Shown piece by piece: positions 1 to 9,400 of a stretch of DNA of 64,000 nt (positions are counted from its first letter, which is position 1; the number at the start of each line of letters is the position of its first letter). The position numbers and the translations under genes are program-made. The notes beneath the pieces were generated by a model, which was given only the letters and a program-made list of their open reading frames with translations, was not told where the DNA came from and ran no database searches. Source of the stretch: Streptomyces diastatochromogenes (GTDB lineage Bacteria > Actinomycetota > Actinomycetes > Streptomycetales > Streptomycetaceae); NCBI RefSeq assembly GCF_002242805.1, contig NZ_MCGQ01000034.1, positions 163,093 through 227,092 of the forward strand. Reading direction: 5' to 3'.

Positions 1-45
1 GATCTTCCGGGCCGCGCTCCACGTGCGTGTGCGGTGCCCGCTCGG

Positions 46-240
46 CTACTCGCCGGCCATGGCCGCCGCCGCCACCGGGACCTCCATGAGAACCGTGCGC
101 CTGGGGTTCGCCGTCTGGGCGGGGAGGTCGACGGGGTGCTCCGGCAGCTCGGGCGTCTGCAGTTCGTCGGCGTCCTCGAGGTGCGCCAGAGTCGTGCGCC
201 GCGGGTTGGCTATGTTGCGGAACATCATCGTCGTCTTCAC
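46..240 (-). CDS. small unknown protein with two ANPRRT motifs
   Basis: I do not recognise this protein of about 64 residues. From the GTG at 240 or the ATG at 228 the codons are strongly GC-ending, while the longer open frame up to 330 has AT-rich third positions, so the longer start is unlikely. AGGA lies 9 bases before the GTG and a GGTGAAG stretch lies before the ATG. The product has no cysteine and no membrane segment. The motif ANPRRT occurs twice, near the N-terminus (followed by TL) and near the C-terminus (followed by VL), separated by an acidic, proline-rich linker. Duplicated short motifs in a small acidic protein can mark a ribosomal peptide precursor, but no modifying enzyme is visible; any partner downstream would lie left of the window. 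Confidence 0.5.
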   Translation of the reverse strand: MKTTMMFRNIANPRRTTLAHLEDADELQTPELPEHPVDLPAQTANPRRTVLMEVPVAAAAMAGE

Positions 241-809
241 CGTTGTACGTCCTGTGGCTCGGGTCGAGTTGGCAGAGCTGCCCATCCTGTAAAGCGTCAG
301 GCTAAACATCCGATTCCCTGCCACCGTCATGAACTCCCCATGATCTGCATGTGAGTTTGCTCACGAATCCATGGGCAAACCGGTCAATTCCGGCCGACAA
401 CTCTCCCCTGCGAAACGGACATTGACCCCCTGAAGCAATCATTCCGCTCCTGATCATGGCGACTGGGACACGTGACACCAGGGGGCTACTCGCACGGATA
501 CGCCCACTTTGGCCGGGATCGCGTTCCACAGCTGGTGACTCGGGCCTCACAGCCCGTCACGTAGGTCACAGCTCGGGACACGGCCCTTGTTGGAGATCCG
601 GCACTGTGCTGGAATTCCACGGACCGCCGCGGGATCGAGCCGGCGCGCAAGGGGCGCAACAGCAGCGCCGGGTGGCGGCGAGATAGGGGGGAACCTGCGC
701 CGGTCACTCCAGACCACTCGGAGGGTGCATTCAGGGCGCTCTCCGATACGCCGACACCGTGTCCCTCCGTTCACGCGGAGGGGTGCCTGGTCCAGAGGTT
801 GCGACGCTA
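241..809. other. non-coding leader region of conservon 1
   Basis: This stretch of roughly 570 bases separates the small minus-strand gene from cvnA1. Open frames here lack Streptomyces codon bias. It must hold the promoter of the first conservon and possibly that of the divergent small gene. I see one modest sigma-70-like candidate (listed separately) and no RNA gene. Confidence 0.6.
587..615 (+). promoter_or_regulatory. candidate promoter of conservon 1
   Basis: TTGTTG at 587-592 and TGGAAT at 610-615 are separated by 17 bases, a partial match to the vegetative -35/-10 pattern. It would give a leader of about 190 bases before the start at 810. The match is weak and was made by eye. Confidence 0.25.
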
Positions 810-3800
810 GTGCAGGGACGTTTCAAGAGGGATGGCAGCGCTTCGGCGGAGCCGGAGGCGCACGGCGGGACCGACCGCGGCTCATCGCCCCAGCACGCCC
901 AGATCCCGGGCCCGGCCCCGTCCGGAGACGGCGGTGAGCGCCCCGGGCGCCTCGGCGCGTCCTCCTCACCGGGCGCCGCGAAGACCGGGAACCCCACCCC
1001 GGCCGTGAAGCCCCCCAAGGGACCCACCGGCCCCGGTTCGCGCATGGCCCTGCGCAACTGGCGCATCTCCACGCGTCTGGTGTCGCTGCTCGCGCTCCCC
1101 GTGGTGGCGGCCACCTCGCTGGGCGCGCTGCGTATCGACCAGAACATCACCGACATCCAGCAGCTCGACAACATGAAGCTGCTGACGGAGATGACCAAGC
1201 AGGCCACCGAGCTGGCCCAGGCGCTCCAGGACGAGCGTGACCTGTCCGCCGGTCCCCTGTCGCACGGTCTGAAGGCGACCGACTACCAGATCAAGGGCGA
1301 CCAGGAAAAGACCGACCGGGCCCGCGAGAACTTCCTCAACGCCTCCGAGCAGATCGACGAGGCGAGCAAGAACGGCAACCTCCAGGGCGTCCGCGACACC
1401 CTGGTGAGCCTCGCCAACCAGCTCGACGACCTGGCCAAGATCCGCAAGAGCGCGTACCAGTCGAAGAACAACTCGACGCAGACCGTCGAGTCGTACCACC
1501 GGCTGATCACCCAGCTGATCGACCTCTCCCAGGCCATGGCCGAGGCGTCCAGCAACCCCGAGATGATCACGCGCACCCGCGCCCTGGCGGCCTTCTCCTC
1601 CGCCAAGGAGTACGCGTCCGTGCAGCGTGCCGTCATCGCCGCGGCGCTGACCTCCAGCGGCGACACCAAGGGCAAGCTCTCCGCGAACGACCGCCTGTAC
1701 GGCGAGTCGGCGTACGCGAGCGAGAACTCCGAGATCGCGATCTTCCGGAAGATCTACAGCAGCCAGAACCCGGACGAACTCCTCAAGCCGATCGAGGAGA
1801 ACAACCCGATCATTCAGGCCGCCGACCTGTACGCCAAGCGGACCCTCGAGTCCCCCACCGGCCTCGACGGTCTGCCGCCGCGCTCGTACCGCGACTGGGT
1901 GGACGACAGCTCCACCAAGATCGACCAGATGAAGAAGATCGAGCACACGCTGCTCGAGGACATGGAGCAGAAGGCCCGCGAGCTGCGCAGCGCCTCCGAG
2001 CGCGACGCGATCATCTCCGGTGCGCTGATCCTGATCGTCCTCGGCATCTCGCTCGTGGGCGCGTTCGTCGTGGCCCGGTCCATGATCCGCTCGCTGCGCC
2101 GCCTCCAGGAGACCGCCACCAAGGTCGCCCAGGACCGCCTGCCCGAGCTGGTCAAGCAGCTGTCCGAGGCCGACCCGCAGGACGTCGACACGTCCGTGGA
2201 GTCGGTCGGTGTGCACTCCCGGGACGAGATCGGCCAGGTGGCCGCGGCCTTCGACGACGTGCACCGCGAGGCGGTCCGCCTCGCCGCCGAGCAGGCCCTT
2301 CTCCGGGGCAACGTCAACGCGATGTTCACCAACCTCTCGCGCCGCTCCCAGGGTCTGATCCAGCGCCAGCTGTCGCTGATCTCCGAGCTGGAGTCCCGCG
2401 AGGCCGACCCGGACCAGCTGTCCTCGCTGTTCAAGCTCGACCACCTCGCGACGCGTATGCGCCGTAACGGTGAAAACCTCCTCGTCCTCGCCGGTGAAGA
2501 GCCCGGCCGGCGCTGGACCCGCCCGGTCCCGCTGGTCGACGTGCTCCGCGCCGCCGCGTCCGAGGTGGAGCAGTACGAGCGCATCGAGCTGGCCGCGGTC
2601 CCGACCACCGAGGTCGCCGGCCGCGTGGTCAACGACCTCGTGCACCTCCTCGCCGAGCTGCTCGAGAACGCCACCTCCTTCTCCTCGCCGCAGACCAAGG
2701 TGAAGGTCACCGGTCACGCGCTGCCCGACGGCCGTGTGCTGATCGAGATCCACGACACCGGTATCGGCCTCTCCCCCGAGGACCTCGCGGCGATCAACGA
2801 GCGGCTCGCCTCGCCGCCCACCGTGGACGTCTCGGTGTCCCGCCGCATGGGTCTGTTCGTGGTCGGTCGTCTGTCCCAGCGCCACGGCATCCGCATCCAG
2901 CTGCGCCCCTCCGACTCCGGTGGTACGACCGCGCTGGTCATGCTCCCCGTCGACGTCGCCCAGGGTGGCAAGAAGCCCGCTCCGGGCAAGCCCGGCGCCC
3001 CCGCGCCGACCGGTGGTCCGGCCGCCGCGCAGGCCGCGGCCGGTGCTGCCGCCGCCCGCCGCAACAACGGCGGCAACGGCCAGGGCGGCGCCCTCGGCGG
3101 TGCCCCGTCCGGCGGCGGACTCCTCGGCGCCGGTCCCGCCCCGCGCGGCCAGGTCGGCTCCGCCCAGGGTCCCCGGGCCGCGCTGCCTGGCACCGGCCAG
3201 GGCGGCCGTCCCGGTGCGCCGGGTGGAGCGCCGCGTGGTCCGCAGGGTCCGGGTGCGCCGCAGCAGGGCCGGCCGGCCCCGGCCGGTGCGGGTGCGGGCG
3301 GCTTCGGCGGTCCGGGTGCCGCGCAGGGCTCGCAGTCCGCGGGCTTCGGCGGCTCGCAGCAGGACGCCTTCGGTGGCCGTGGTCCGGCGCAGCCGCGCGG
3401 TGGCGCGGGCGCTTCCGACCAGGGCCGTCAGCCGCAGCTGCCGCCGCGCGGCGGTCCGCGGGCCGAGCTGCCCGGCACCAACCCGCCCTCGCGCACCCCG
3501 GACTGGAGCGACAACGCCCAGGCTCCGCTGTCGCGCGCCTCGCTGGACGCCCCGCGCGGCCATGACGAGCAGGACCCGTCGCAGACCGCGCGCATGCCGC
3601 GCGTCGACGACCGGCAGGGCCCGGGCTCGACCTCGGAGATACCCCGTATCGACGCGCAGGGCCCGGCCGCCACGGGCGAGTTCCCCCGTCCGGAGTTCGG
3701 CGCGAACGGCTCCACGGGCCAGTTCCCGCGTGCGGACCTGAACGGCGCGAGCAGCTCGACCGGACAGTTCCAGCGTCCCGGTACCCAGCAGGGCACCGGC

Positions 3801-4559
3801 CAGTACGGCCAGCAGGACACCAGCGGCGGGTTCGTCCGCTCCGACGTGTTCGGCACGTCGGCGCCCGGACAGCAGGACCCGCAGAGCACCGGCCAGTTCG
3901 CGGCCCCGCAGGCCTACAACACCGGCTTCGACGCCGGTTCCACCGGCCAGCACGCGCTGCCCGGCCGCCCGGGCCAGGGGCCGGCGAACACCGGCCAGTT
4001 CGAGCGGCCGCAGCAGGGCAACCGCGGCGACTTCGGTGCCGCGCGCCCGCCGGCCGCGCCGCGTCCGCCCCGCCGGGAGCCGGAGGCGCTGCCGCCGGCC
4101 AGCGGTCCGGTCGACGGTCGTACCCCGCTGTACGACACGCTGGAGACCAACTGGTTCCACGGCAACCAGCAGGGGCAGCAGGACAACCCCCCGGCGCCGG
4201 CTCCCGCACCGCAGCAGCAGGCGCCCGCGCCCGCTCCGCAGCGTGCTCCCTCCGCCTCCGCCACCGGCTCCTGGCGCACCTCGCCCAACGACGAACTCGT
4301 CCGTCAGGCGGAGCGCGTACGGCAGCCCGCGGCGGGCGGCATCACCACCTCCGGCCTGCCGCGCCGGGTGCCCCGGGCGAACCTCGTCCCGGGCACGGCT
4401 CAGCAGCAACAGCACCAAGCCGGTCCGCAGGTCTCGCGTGCGCCTGACGACGTACGCGGCCGGCTGACCAATCTCCGTCGGGGCATCGCACAGGGTCGCC
4501 AGGCCGGCAACGGCCAGACCGGCAGCTACCCGAGCCCCACTCACCAGCAGGAGCGTTAG
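810..4559 (+). CDS. cvnA1: conservon 1 sensor-kinase-like protein CvnA1
   Basis: Membrane histidine-kinase-like component of a conservon, the actinobacterial set of sensor, roadblock, DUF742 and GTPase proteins. About 1249 residues: basic N-terminus, a membrane helix near 88-108, an extracytoplasmic nitrate/nitrite-sensor-like region to about 395, a second helix near 400-425, a HAMP-like segment, then an ATPase domain with N-box LLAELLENAT, G1 box HDTGIGL and G2 region RMGLFVVGRL. From about residue 715 a very long Gly/Pro/Gln-rich tail contains repeated TGQF/TGEF motifs. It ends in a conserved block (GLPRRVPRANLVPG, then APDDVRGRLTNLRRG) shared with CvnA2. I chose GTG 810 because AGAGG precedes it by exactly 11 bases, the same arrangement as at the cvnA2 start; a GTG at 759 is also open. 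The next gene starts directly after the stop codon. S. coelicolor cvn1 has been linked genetically to development. Confidence 0.9.
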   Translation: MQGRFKRDGSASAEPEAHGGTDRGSSPQHAQIPGPAPSGDGGERPGRLGASSSPGAAKTGNPTPAVKPPKGPTGPGSRMALRNWRISTRLVSLLALPVVAATSLGALRIDQNITDIQQLDNMKLLTEMTKQATELAQALQDERDLSAGPLSHGLKATDYQIKGDQEKTDRARENFLNASEQIDEASKNGNLQGVRDTLVSLANQLDDLAKIRKSAYQSKNNSTQTVESYHRLITQLIDLSQAMAEASSNPEMITRTRALAAFSSAKEYASVQRAVIAAALTSSGDTKGKLSANDRLYGESAYASENSEIAIFRKIYSSQNPDELLKPIEENNPIIQAADLYAKRTLESPTGLDGLPPRSYRDWVDDSSTKIDQMKKIEHTLLEDMEQKARELRSASERDAIISGALILIVLGISLVGAFVVARSMIRSLRRLQETATKVAQDRLPELVKQLSEADPQDVDTSVESVGVHSRDEIGQVAAAFDDVHREAVRLAAEQALLRGNVNAMFTNLSRRSQGLIQRQLSLISELESREADPDQLSSLFKLDHLATRMRRNGENLLVLAGEEPGRRWTRPVPLVDVLRAAASEVEQYERIELAAVPTTEVAGRVVNDLVHLLAELLENATSFSSPQTKVKVTGHALPDGRVLIEIHDTGIGLSPEDLAAINERLASPPTVDVSVSRRMGLFVVGRLSQRHGIRIQLRPSDSGGTTALVMLPVDVAQGGKKPAPGKPGAPAPTGGPAAAQAAAGAAAARRNNGGNGQGGALGGAPSGGGLLGAGPAPRGQVGSAQGPRAALPGTGQGGRPGAPGGAPRGPQGPGAPQQGRPAPAGAGAGGFGGPGAAQGSQSAGFGGSQQDAFGGRGPAQPRGGAGASDQGRQPQLPPRGGPRAELPGTNPPSRTPDWSDNAQAPLSRASLDAPRGHDEQDPSQTARMPRVDDRQGPGSTSEIPRIDAQGPAATGEFPRPEFGANGSTGQFPRADLNGASSSTGQFQRPGTQQGTGQYGQQDTSGGFVRSDVFGTSAPGQQDPQSTGQFAAPQAYNTGFDAGSTGQHALPGRPGQGPANTGQFERPQQGNRGDFGAARPPAAPRPPRREPEALPPASGPVDGRTPLYDTLETNWFHGNQQGQQDNPPAPAPAPQQQAPAPAPQRAPSASATGSWRTSPNDELVRQAERVRQPAAGGITTSGLPRRVPRANLVPGTAQQQQHQAGPQVSRAPDDVRGRLTNLRRGIAQGRQAGNGQTGSYPSPTHQQER

Positions 4560-4982
4560 TTGAGTCCGATGAGCCAGGCGGCACAGAACCTGAACTGGTT
4601 GATCACCAACTTCGTGGACAACACCCCCGGGGTGTCGCACACGGTGGTGGTCTCCGCCGACGGCCTTCTGCTGGCGATGTCCGAAGGCTTCCCGCGCGAC
4701 CGCGCCGACCAGCTCGCGGCCGTCGCCTCCGGGTTGACCTCCCTCACGGCCGGGGCGTCCCGGATCTTCGAGGGCGGCAACGTGGCACAGACGGTCGTCG
4801 AGATGGAGCGCGGTTTCCTTTTCCTGATGTCCGTCTCGGACGGGTCGTCCCTCGCGGTTCTGGCCCACCCTGAGTGCGACATCGGCCTCGTCGGCTACGA
4901 GATGGCACTGCTCGTCGACCGCGCGGGTGCGGTACTCACCCCGGACCTGCGCGCCGAACTCCAGGGCAGTCTGCTCCACTGA
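4560..4982 (+). CDS. cvnB1: conservon 1 roadblock/LC7 protein CvnB1
   Basis: Small cytoplasmic protein of the roadblock/LC7 family, 140 residues, the kind that acts with Ras-like GTPases such as MglB with MglA. It begins SPMSQAAQNLNWL and contains the family core with VSADGLLLAMSEG. The likely start is a TTG at 4560 immediately after the cvnA1 stop, because AGGAG lies 5 bases upstream. The in-frame ATG at 4569 is 14 bases from that site. The paralogue cvnB2 has GTG at the equivalent position, which supports this choice. Most of the N-terminal half is identical to CvnB2. Confidence 0.9.
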   Translation: MSPMSQAAQNLNWLITNFVDNTPGVSHTVVVSADGLLLAMSEGFPRDRADQLAAVASGLTSLTAGASRIFEGGNVAQTVVEMERGFLFLMSVSDGSSLAVLAHPECDIGLVGYEMALLVDRAGAVLTPDLRAELQGSLLH

Positions 4983-5094
4983 CCCGCCCCGGCACCACCC
5001 ACCTCACGAAAACACCGTCCGGCCGACACAATCCCCCCACCGGCCCCATTCAGACGGCTTGACTGACCGACTTGCTGTCCCGCCCGGAGGATTC

Positions 5095-5493
5095 ATGACC
5101 CCGCCCACCGCCTCTCATGATCCGTACGCGGAGCCGTACGGGGACGAGGGCGACCAGCCGCTGGTACGTCCGTACGCGATGACCGGTGGCCGGACCCGGC
5201 CGCGCTATCAGCTCGCCATCGAGGCGCTGATCAGCACCACGGCCGACCCGGCAGCGCTCATGGGACTGCTCCCGGAGCACCAGCGCATCTGCCACCTGTG
5301 CCGCGAGGTCAAGTCGGTCGCGGAGGTGTCGGCGCTGCTGGCCATGCCGCTCGGCGTGGCCCGGATCCTGGTGGCCGACCTCGCCGAGGCCGGCCTGGTC
5401 GCCATCCACCAGCCGGGTGGCGACGAGAACAACGGTGGCGCTCCTGACGTGACGCTGCTCGAAAGGGTGCTCAGTGGACTTCGCAAGCTCTGA
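5095..5493 (+). CDS. cvnC1: conservon 1 DUF742 protein CvnC1
   Basis: DUF742 protein of 132 residues, the third conservon component, thought to bridge the sensor and the GTPase. The core runs from LVRPYAMTGGRTRPRYQLAI to LLERVLSGLRKL and includes a helix-turn-helix-like segment (VAEVSALLAMPLGVARILV). The start at 5095 follows GGAGG by 4 bases. The reading frame overlaps the start of cvnD1 by 20 bases, so translation of the two is probably coupled. Confidence 0.9.
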   Translation: MTPPTASHDPYAEPYGDEGDQPLVRPYAMTGGRTRPRYQLAIEALISTTADPAALMGLLPEHQRICHLCREVKSVAEVSALLAMPLGVARILVADLAEAGLVAIHQPGGDENNGGAPDVTLLERVLSGLRKL

Positions 5494-6049
5494 CGCGGGC
5501 CGGGCCACCACCTCGGCGAAGATCGTGGTGGCGGGCGGCTTCGGCGTGGGCAAGACCACGTTCGTCGGTGCCGTCTCGGAGATCAACCCGCTGCGCACGG
5601 AGGCCGTCATGACGTCCGCCTCGGCGGGCATCGACGACCTGACCCACACCGGGGACAAGACCACCACCACGGTGGCGATGGACTTCGGCCGTATCACCCT
5701 GGACCAGGACCTGATCCTGTACCTGTTCGGTACGCCCGGTCAGGACCGCTTCTGGTTCATGTGGGACGACCTGGTGCGCGGCGCGATCGGCGCGGTGGTG
5801 CTCGTGGACACCCGGCGCCTCGCGGACTGCTTCCCGGCCGTGGACTACTTCGAGAACAGCGGCCTGCCGTTCGTCATCGCCCTCAACGGCTTCGACGGCC
5901 AGCAGCCGTACACCCCCGACGAAGTGCGCGAAGCCCTGCAGATCGGGCCGGACGCACCGATCATCACGACGGACGCCCGCCACCGCGCGGACGCCAAGTC
6001 GGCGCTGATCACGCTGGTGGAGCACGCCCTGATGGCCCGCCTGCGGTAG
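5474..6049 (+). CDS. cvnD1: conservon 1 Ras-like GTPase CvnD1
   Basis: Small GTP-binding protein, 191 residues, acting downstream of CvnA/B/C in the membrane-associated conservon complex. Visible motifs are the P-loop GGFGVGKTTF near the N-terminus, the switch II region LFGTPGQDRFWFMWDD and a guanine-specificity position in the form ALNGFDG rather than the usual NKxD. GTG 5474 lies inside the end of cvnC1 behind an AAAGGG site. It is the last gene of conservon 1 and is followed by two hairpins. Confidence 0.92.
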   Translation: MDFASSDAGRATTSAKIVVAGGFGVGKTTFVGAVSEINPLRTEAVMTSASAGIDDLTHTGDKTTTTVAMDFGRITLDQDLILYLFGTPGQDRFWFMWDDLVRGAIGAVVLVDTRRLADCFPAVDYFENSGLPFVIALNGFDGQQPYTPDEVREALQIGPDAPIITTDARHRADAKSALITLVEHALMARLR

Positions 6050-6092
6050 CACCCAAATACGACGTGCCGTACGGCAGTTGTCGTAAACCCCT

Positions 6093-6128
6093 CGGAGCCG
6101 ACTGTGGCCTTTGACACGGTCGGCTCCG
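6093..6128 (+). terminator. hairpin after conservon 1
   Basis: CGGAGCCGAC at 6093-6102 pairs perfectly with GTCGGCTCCG at 6119-6128 across a 16-base loop. There is no U tract, as is usual in Streptomyces. Confidence 0.55.
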
Positions 6129-6205
6129 GTGTTCATAACAGTTCGGCAGAGGAATCCCCCGGGATCACCACGCGACGCGGTCGAGCGGTACCGCTGCGCT
6201 CACGA

Positions 6206-6235
6206 AGGCCCCGCCTTTTGGCGGGGCTCGCTCTT
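6206..6235 (+). terminator. terminator between conservons 1 and 2
   Basis: GCCCCGCC at 6208-6215 pairs with GGCGGGGC at 6220-6227 across a TTTT loop and is followed by a T-richer stretch. It separates the two conservons. The rest of the 377-base gap up to cvnA2 has no gene that I can support and should contain the cvn2 promoter. Confidence 0.7.
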
Positions 6236-6426
6236 TATGACCGTTTTATCTGGGGCTTACAACCGCCCCACTTGGGGGTTTCCGCTGTTTGGAAGAGCAC
6301 TGGTTCACATGCTCAAATGCCTGAACTGCCCAATAGTCAAAGACGTACCTAGTGGTCGATGACGAACGGGGCTCTGAGAGACTGCGGCACGACGAAGGTG
6401 CCGACCGCCGAGAGGTTGTTGGTCGA

Positions 6427-9400
6427 GTGAGGCGAAGCAAGAACGGTCCCGAGCCGTCGGCGCGGGGCAACTTCACCCCGCCGCCGCGCGCTGCGGCGCC
6501 CACCCCTGTGCCCGGTTCGGAGCCGGCGGCCACTCCCGCGAAGAGCGGCGGCCGTTTCTCCCCGCGCAACTGGCGCGTGCCGACCCGGCTGAACGCGATT
6601 CTGCTCATACCCGTGGCGGTGGGTCTCGTCATGGGCGGCTTCCAGGTGAAGAGCTCGATCAACACCTGGCAGGAGGCCCAGGACGCGGAGAACACCGCCC
6701 GTCTGGTGCGTGCCGCCCTCACCTATGCCGACGCCCTCGAGAACGAGCGTGACGTCACCGCGGCCCCGCTGCTGCTGAACAAGAAGGACGCCACGAGCAA
6801 GGCGATCGTCGACGGCGCCCGCAAGGCGACCGACCAGGCCGCCGACTCCTTCGACGCGGCCGCGCAGAACATGCCGGACAAGTCCGGTCTGCAGCGCCGT
6901 CTGCTGCAGTTCCGCAAGGCGGAGACCAAGCTGGCGAAGCTGCGCCAGGTCGCGTACAAGACCCCCGGCGTGCAGACCGAAGAGGGCTACATCGGGGTCA
7001 GCCACCCCCTGATGGAGTTCGCCAACGAACTCGGTCTGGGCACCGGCAACATCACCTCCTACGGCCGTACCGTCTACGCCATCTCGCTGACCAAGGCGGC
7101 GCTGTCGCTGGAGCGGTCGATCGGCACGCATCTGCTGGTCAACCCCGGCCCGGACGCCCCGAACCTGGCGACCCAGCGGGTTTCCCTGTCCTCGTACGCC
7201 TACCTGGAGCGCATCGCTCTGGAGGAGTACATCGGCGGTGGCACCGACGCCGACGCGCAGAAGCTGGCCGACGCGCAGGCGAAGATGAAGACGGACGGGG
7301 CCGCCATGGCCGCGGCGGCCAAGGCGAAGAACCCGAAGTACGTCGCCCCGCCGTCCGACCCGTCCAAGATGGTCGGGGCGCTCGTCACCATGAAGGACAC
7401 CAGCGCGCTCACCCGTGACCAGCTGGCGGCGGGTGGCGTCACCGCCCAGAACTGGTGGGCGGTCAACACGCTCAAGTACAAGGCCTACCGCCAGATCGAG
7501 TCGGATCTCTCCGACAAGGCGGTGAACGAGGCCTCCAGCATCGCCGACGACGCCAAGACCTCCGCGATCATCACCGGTGCCGTGGTCGTCGTGGCCCTGC
7601 TCCTCGCCTTCATCCTGGCCGGTGCCGTGGCCCGCCAGATGAGCCGCTCGATGCGCCAGCTGCGCAACGCCGCCTTCGGTATCGCCGAGCAGCGCCTGCC
7701 GATGCTGGTCGACCAGCTCTCGCGCACCGACCCCGGCCGCGTCGACACCCGCGTCGCCCCGATCCCGATCAACTCGACCGACGAGATCGGCGAGGTCGCC
7801 CGCGCCTTCGACCAGGTCCACCGCGAGGCCGTCCGGCTCGCCGCCGAGCAGGCCCTGCTGCGGGGCAACATCAACGCGATCTTCACCAACCTCTCGCGCC
7901 GCAACCAGTCGCTGATCGAGGGCCAGCTGACCCTGATCACCGACCTGGAGAACAACGAGGCCGACCCGGACCAGCTGGAGAACCTCTTCCGCCTGGACCA
8001 CCTCGCGACCCGTATGCGCCGCAACGGCGAGAACCTCCTGGTCCTCGCCGGCGAGGAGCCCGGCCGCCGCTGGGACCAGCCGGTCCCGCTGGTCGACGTC
8101 CTGCGCGCCGCCTCCTCCGAGGTGGAGCAGTACGAGCGCATCGAGCTGTCCGGCGTCCCGGAGGCCGAGATCCACGGCCGTGCCGTGACCGACCTCGTGC
8201 ACCTGCTCGCCGAGCTGCTGGAGAACGCCACGACGTTCTCCTCCCCGCAGACCAAGGTTCGCGTGACCGCCACCCGTCTCCCCGACGGTCGGGTCATGAT
8301 CGAGATCCACGACAAGGGCATCGGCCTGACCGCCGAGGACTTCGCGGACATCAACCACAAGCTGGCCAACCCGCCGACCGTGGACGCCGCGATCTCGCAG
8401 CGCATGGGCCTCTTCGTGGTCGGCCGGCTGTCCGACCGGCACGGCATCCGCGTCCAGCTGCGCCCCTCGGGCGAGCAGGCCGGTACGACCTCCCTGGTCA
8501 TGCTGCCGGACGCGATCACGCACGGTGGTGGCGGCGAGGTGCCGCTGGACCGCGAGGAGTTCACGGTCTCCCAGATCATCCCGGAGCAGCAGTTCCAGGG
8601 TGAGAGCTTCGGTCAGGTGGCGGCGCCGCCGATGCGCACCGCAGCCGAGCTGGGCTTCGACGACAGCCGCTACTCCGAGGTCCCCGACGACATCCGCGAC
8701 CTGGACCCCGTCGGCCGCTCCCTGATGCGCGAGGAGCGCCGGGCGGCCCTGGAGTCCCAGGGCCACGGCCAGCCGCACGAGACCCCCGAACAGCCCGGGT
8801 TCCGGAGCGAGTTCGACGCGCAGCAGGGCTACGACGGCAGCAGCACGGGCTACACCGAGCAGCCGGCGTACCAGGAGCAGCCGCAGCAGGCGTACCAGGA
8901 GCAGACGTACGAGGAGCCGTACGAGAAGTCGTACGACGACCAGTACTACGCGCCGAACGGCGGTCTGCCGCAGAACGACGGCTTCGCCTCGAACGGCGCC
9001 GGCTACCCCGAGCCCGCGTATGCGGAGCCCGCTCAGGAAGAGCCCGCGCCCGCGCACGCCTCCGCGTCCGACGGATTCGGCTCCTACGAGAGCCCGTCCT
9101 ACCAGGACGACTGGCCGCAGCAGCCGCAGCAGGACGGCTACCAGAACGGCTACCCGGCCCAGTACGCTCCGGAAGCGGAATCCGCACAGGCCGGTGACGC
9201 AGAGCAGCGGAACCGCGTAGGCTTCGACCGTCCGGGAACGGCTTCTCCCGCCTCCCACCAGCTGACCGACGCCGGGCTGCCCCGCCGTGGATCCACCCCG
9301 AGCGGCTCCAACGGTTCGAGCGCCGCGGGCGGCACGGCACACGTGCAGCAGGAAGCGCCGGCTCCCGCACCCGGGAACTCCCCGGGGCAGAACGGCGACA

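Noticed and set aside
966..4979. 1337-codon open frame on the minus strand opposite cvnA1
   Set aside because: It mirrors the GC bias of cvnA1 and reads as Arg/Gly/Leu-rich sequence without any recognisable domain; the plus-strand product is a clear conservon sensor.
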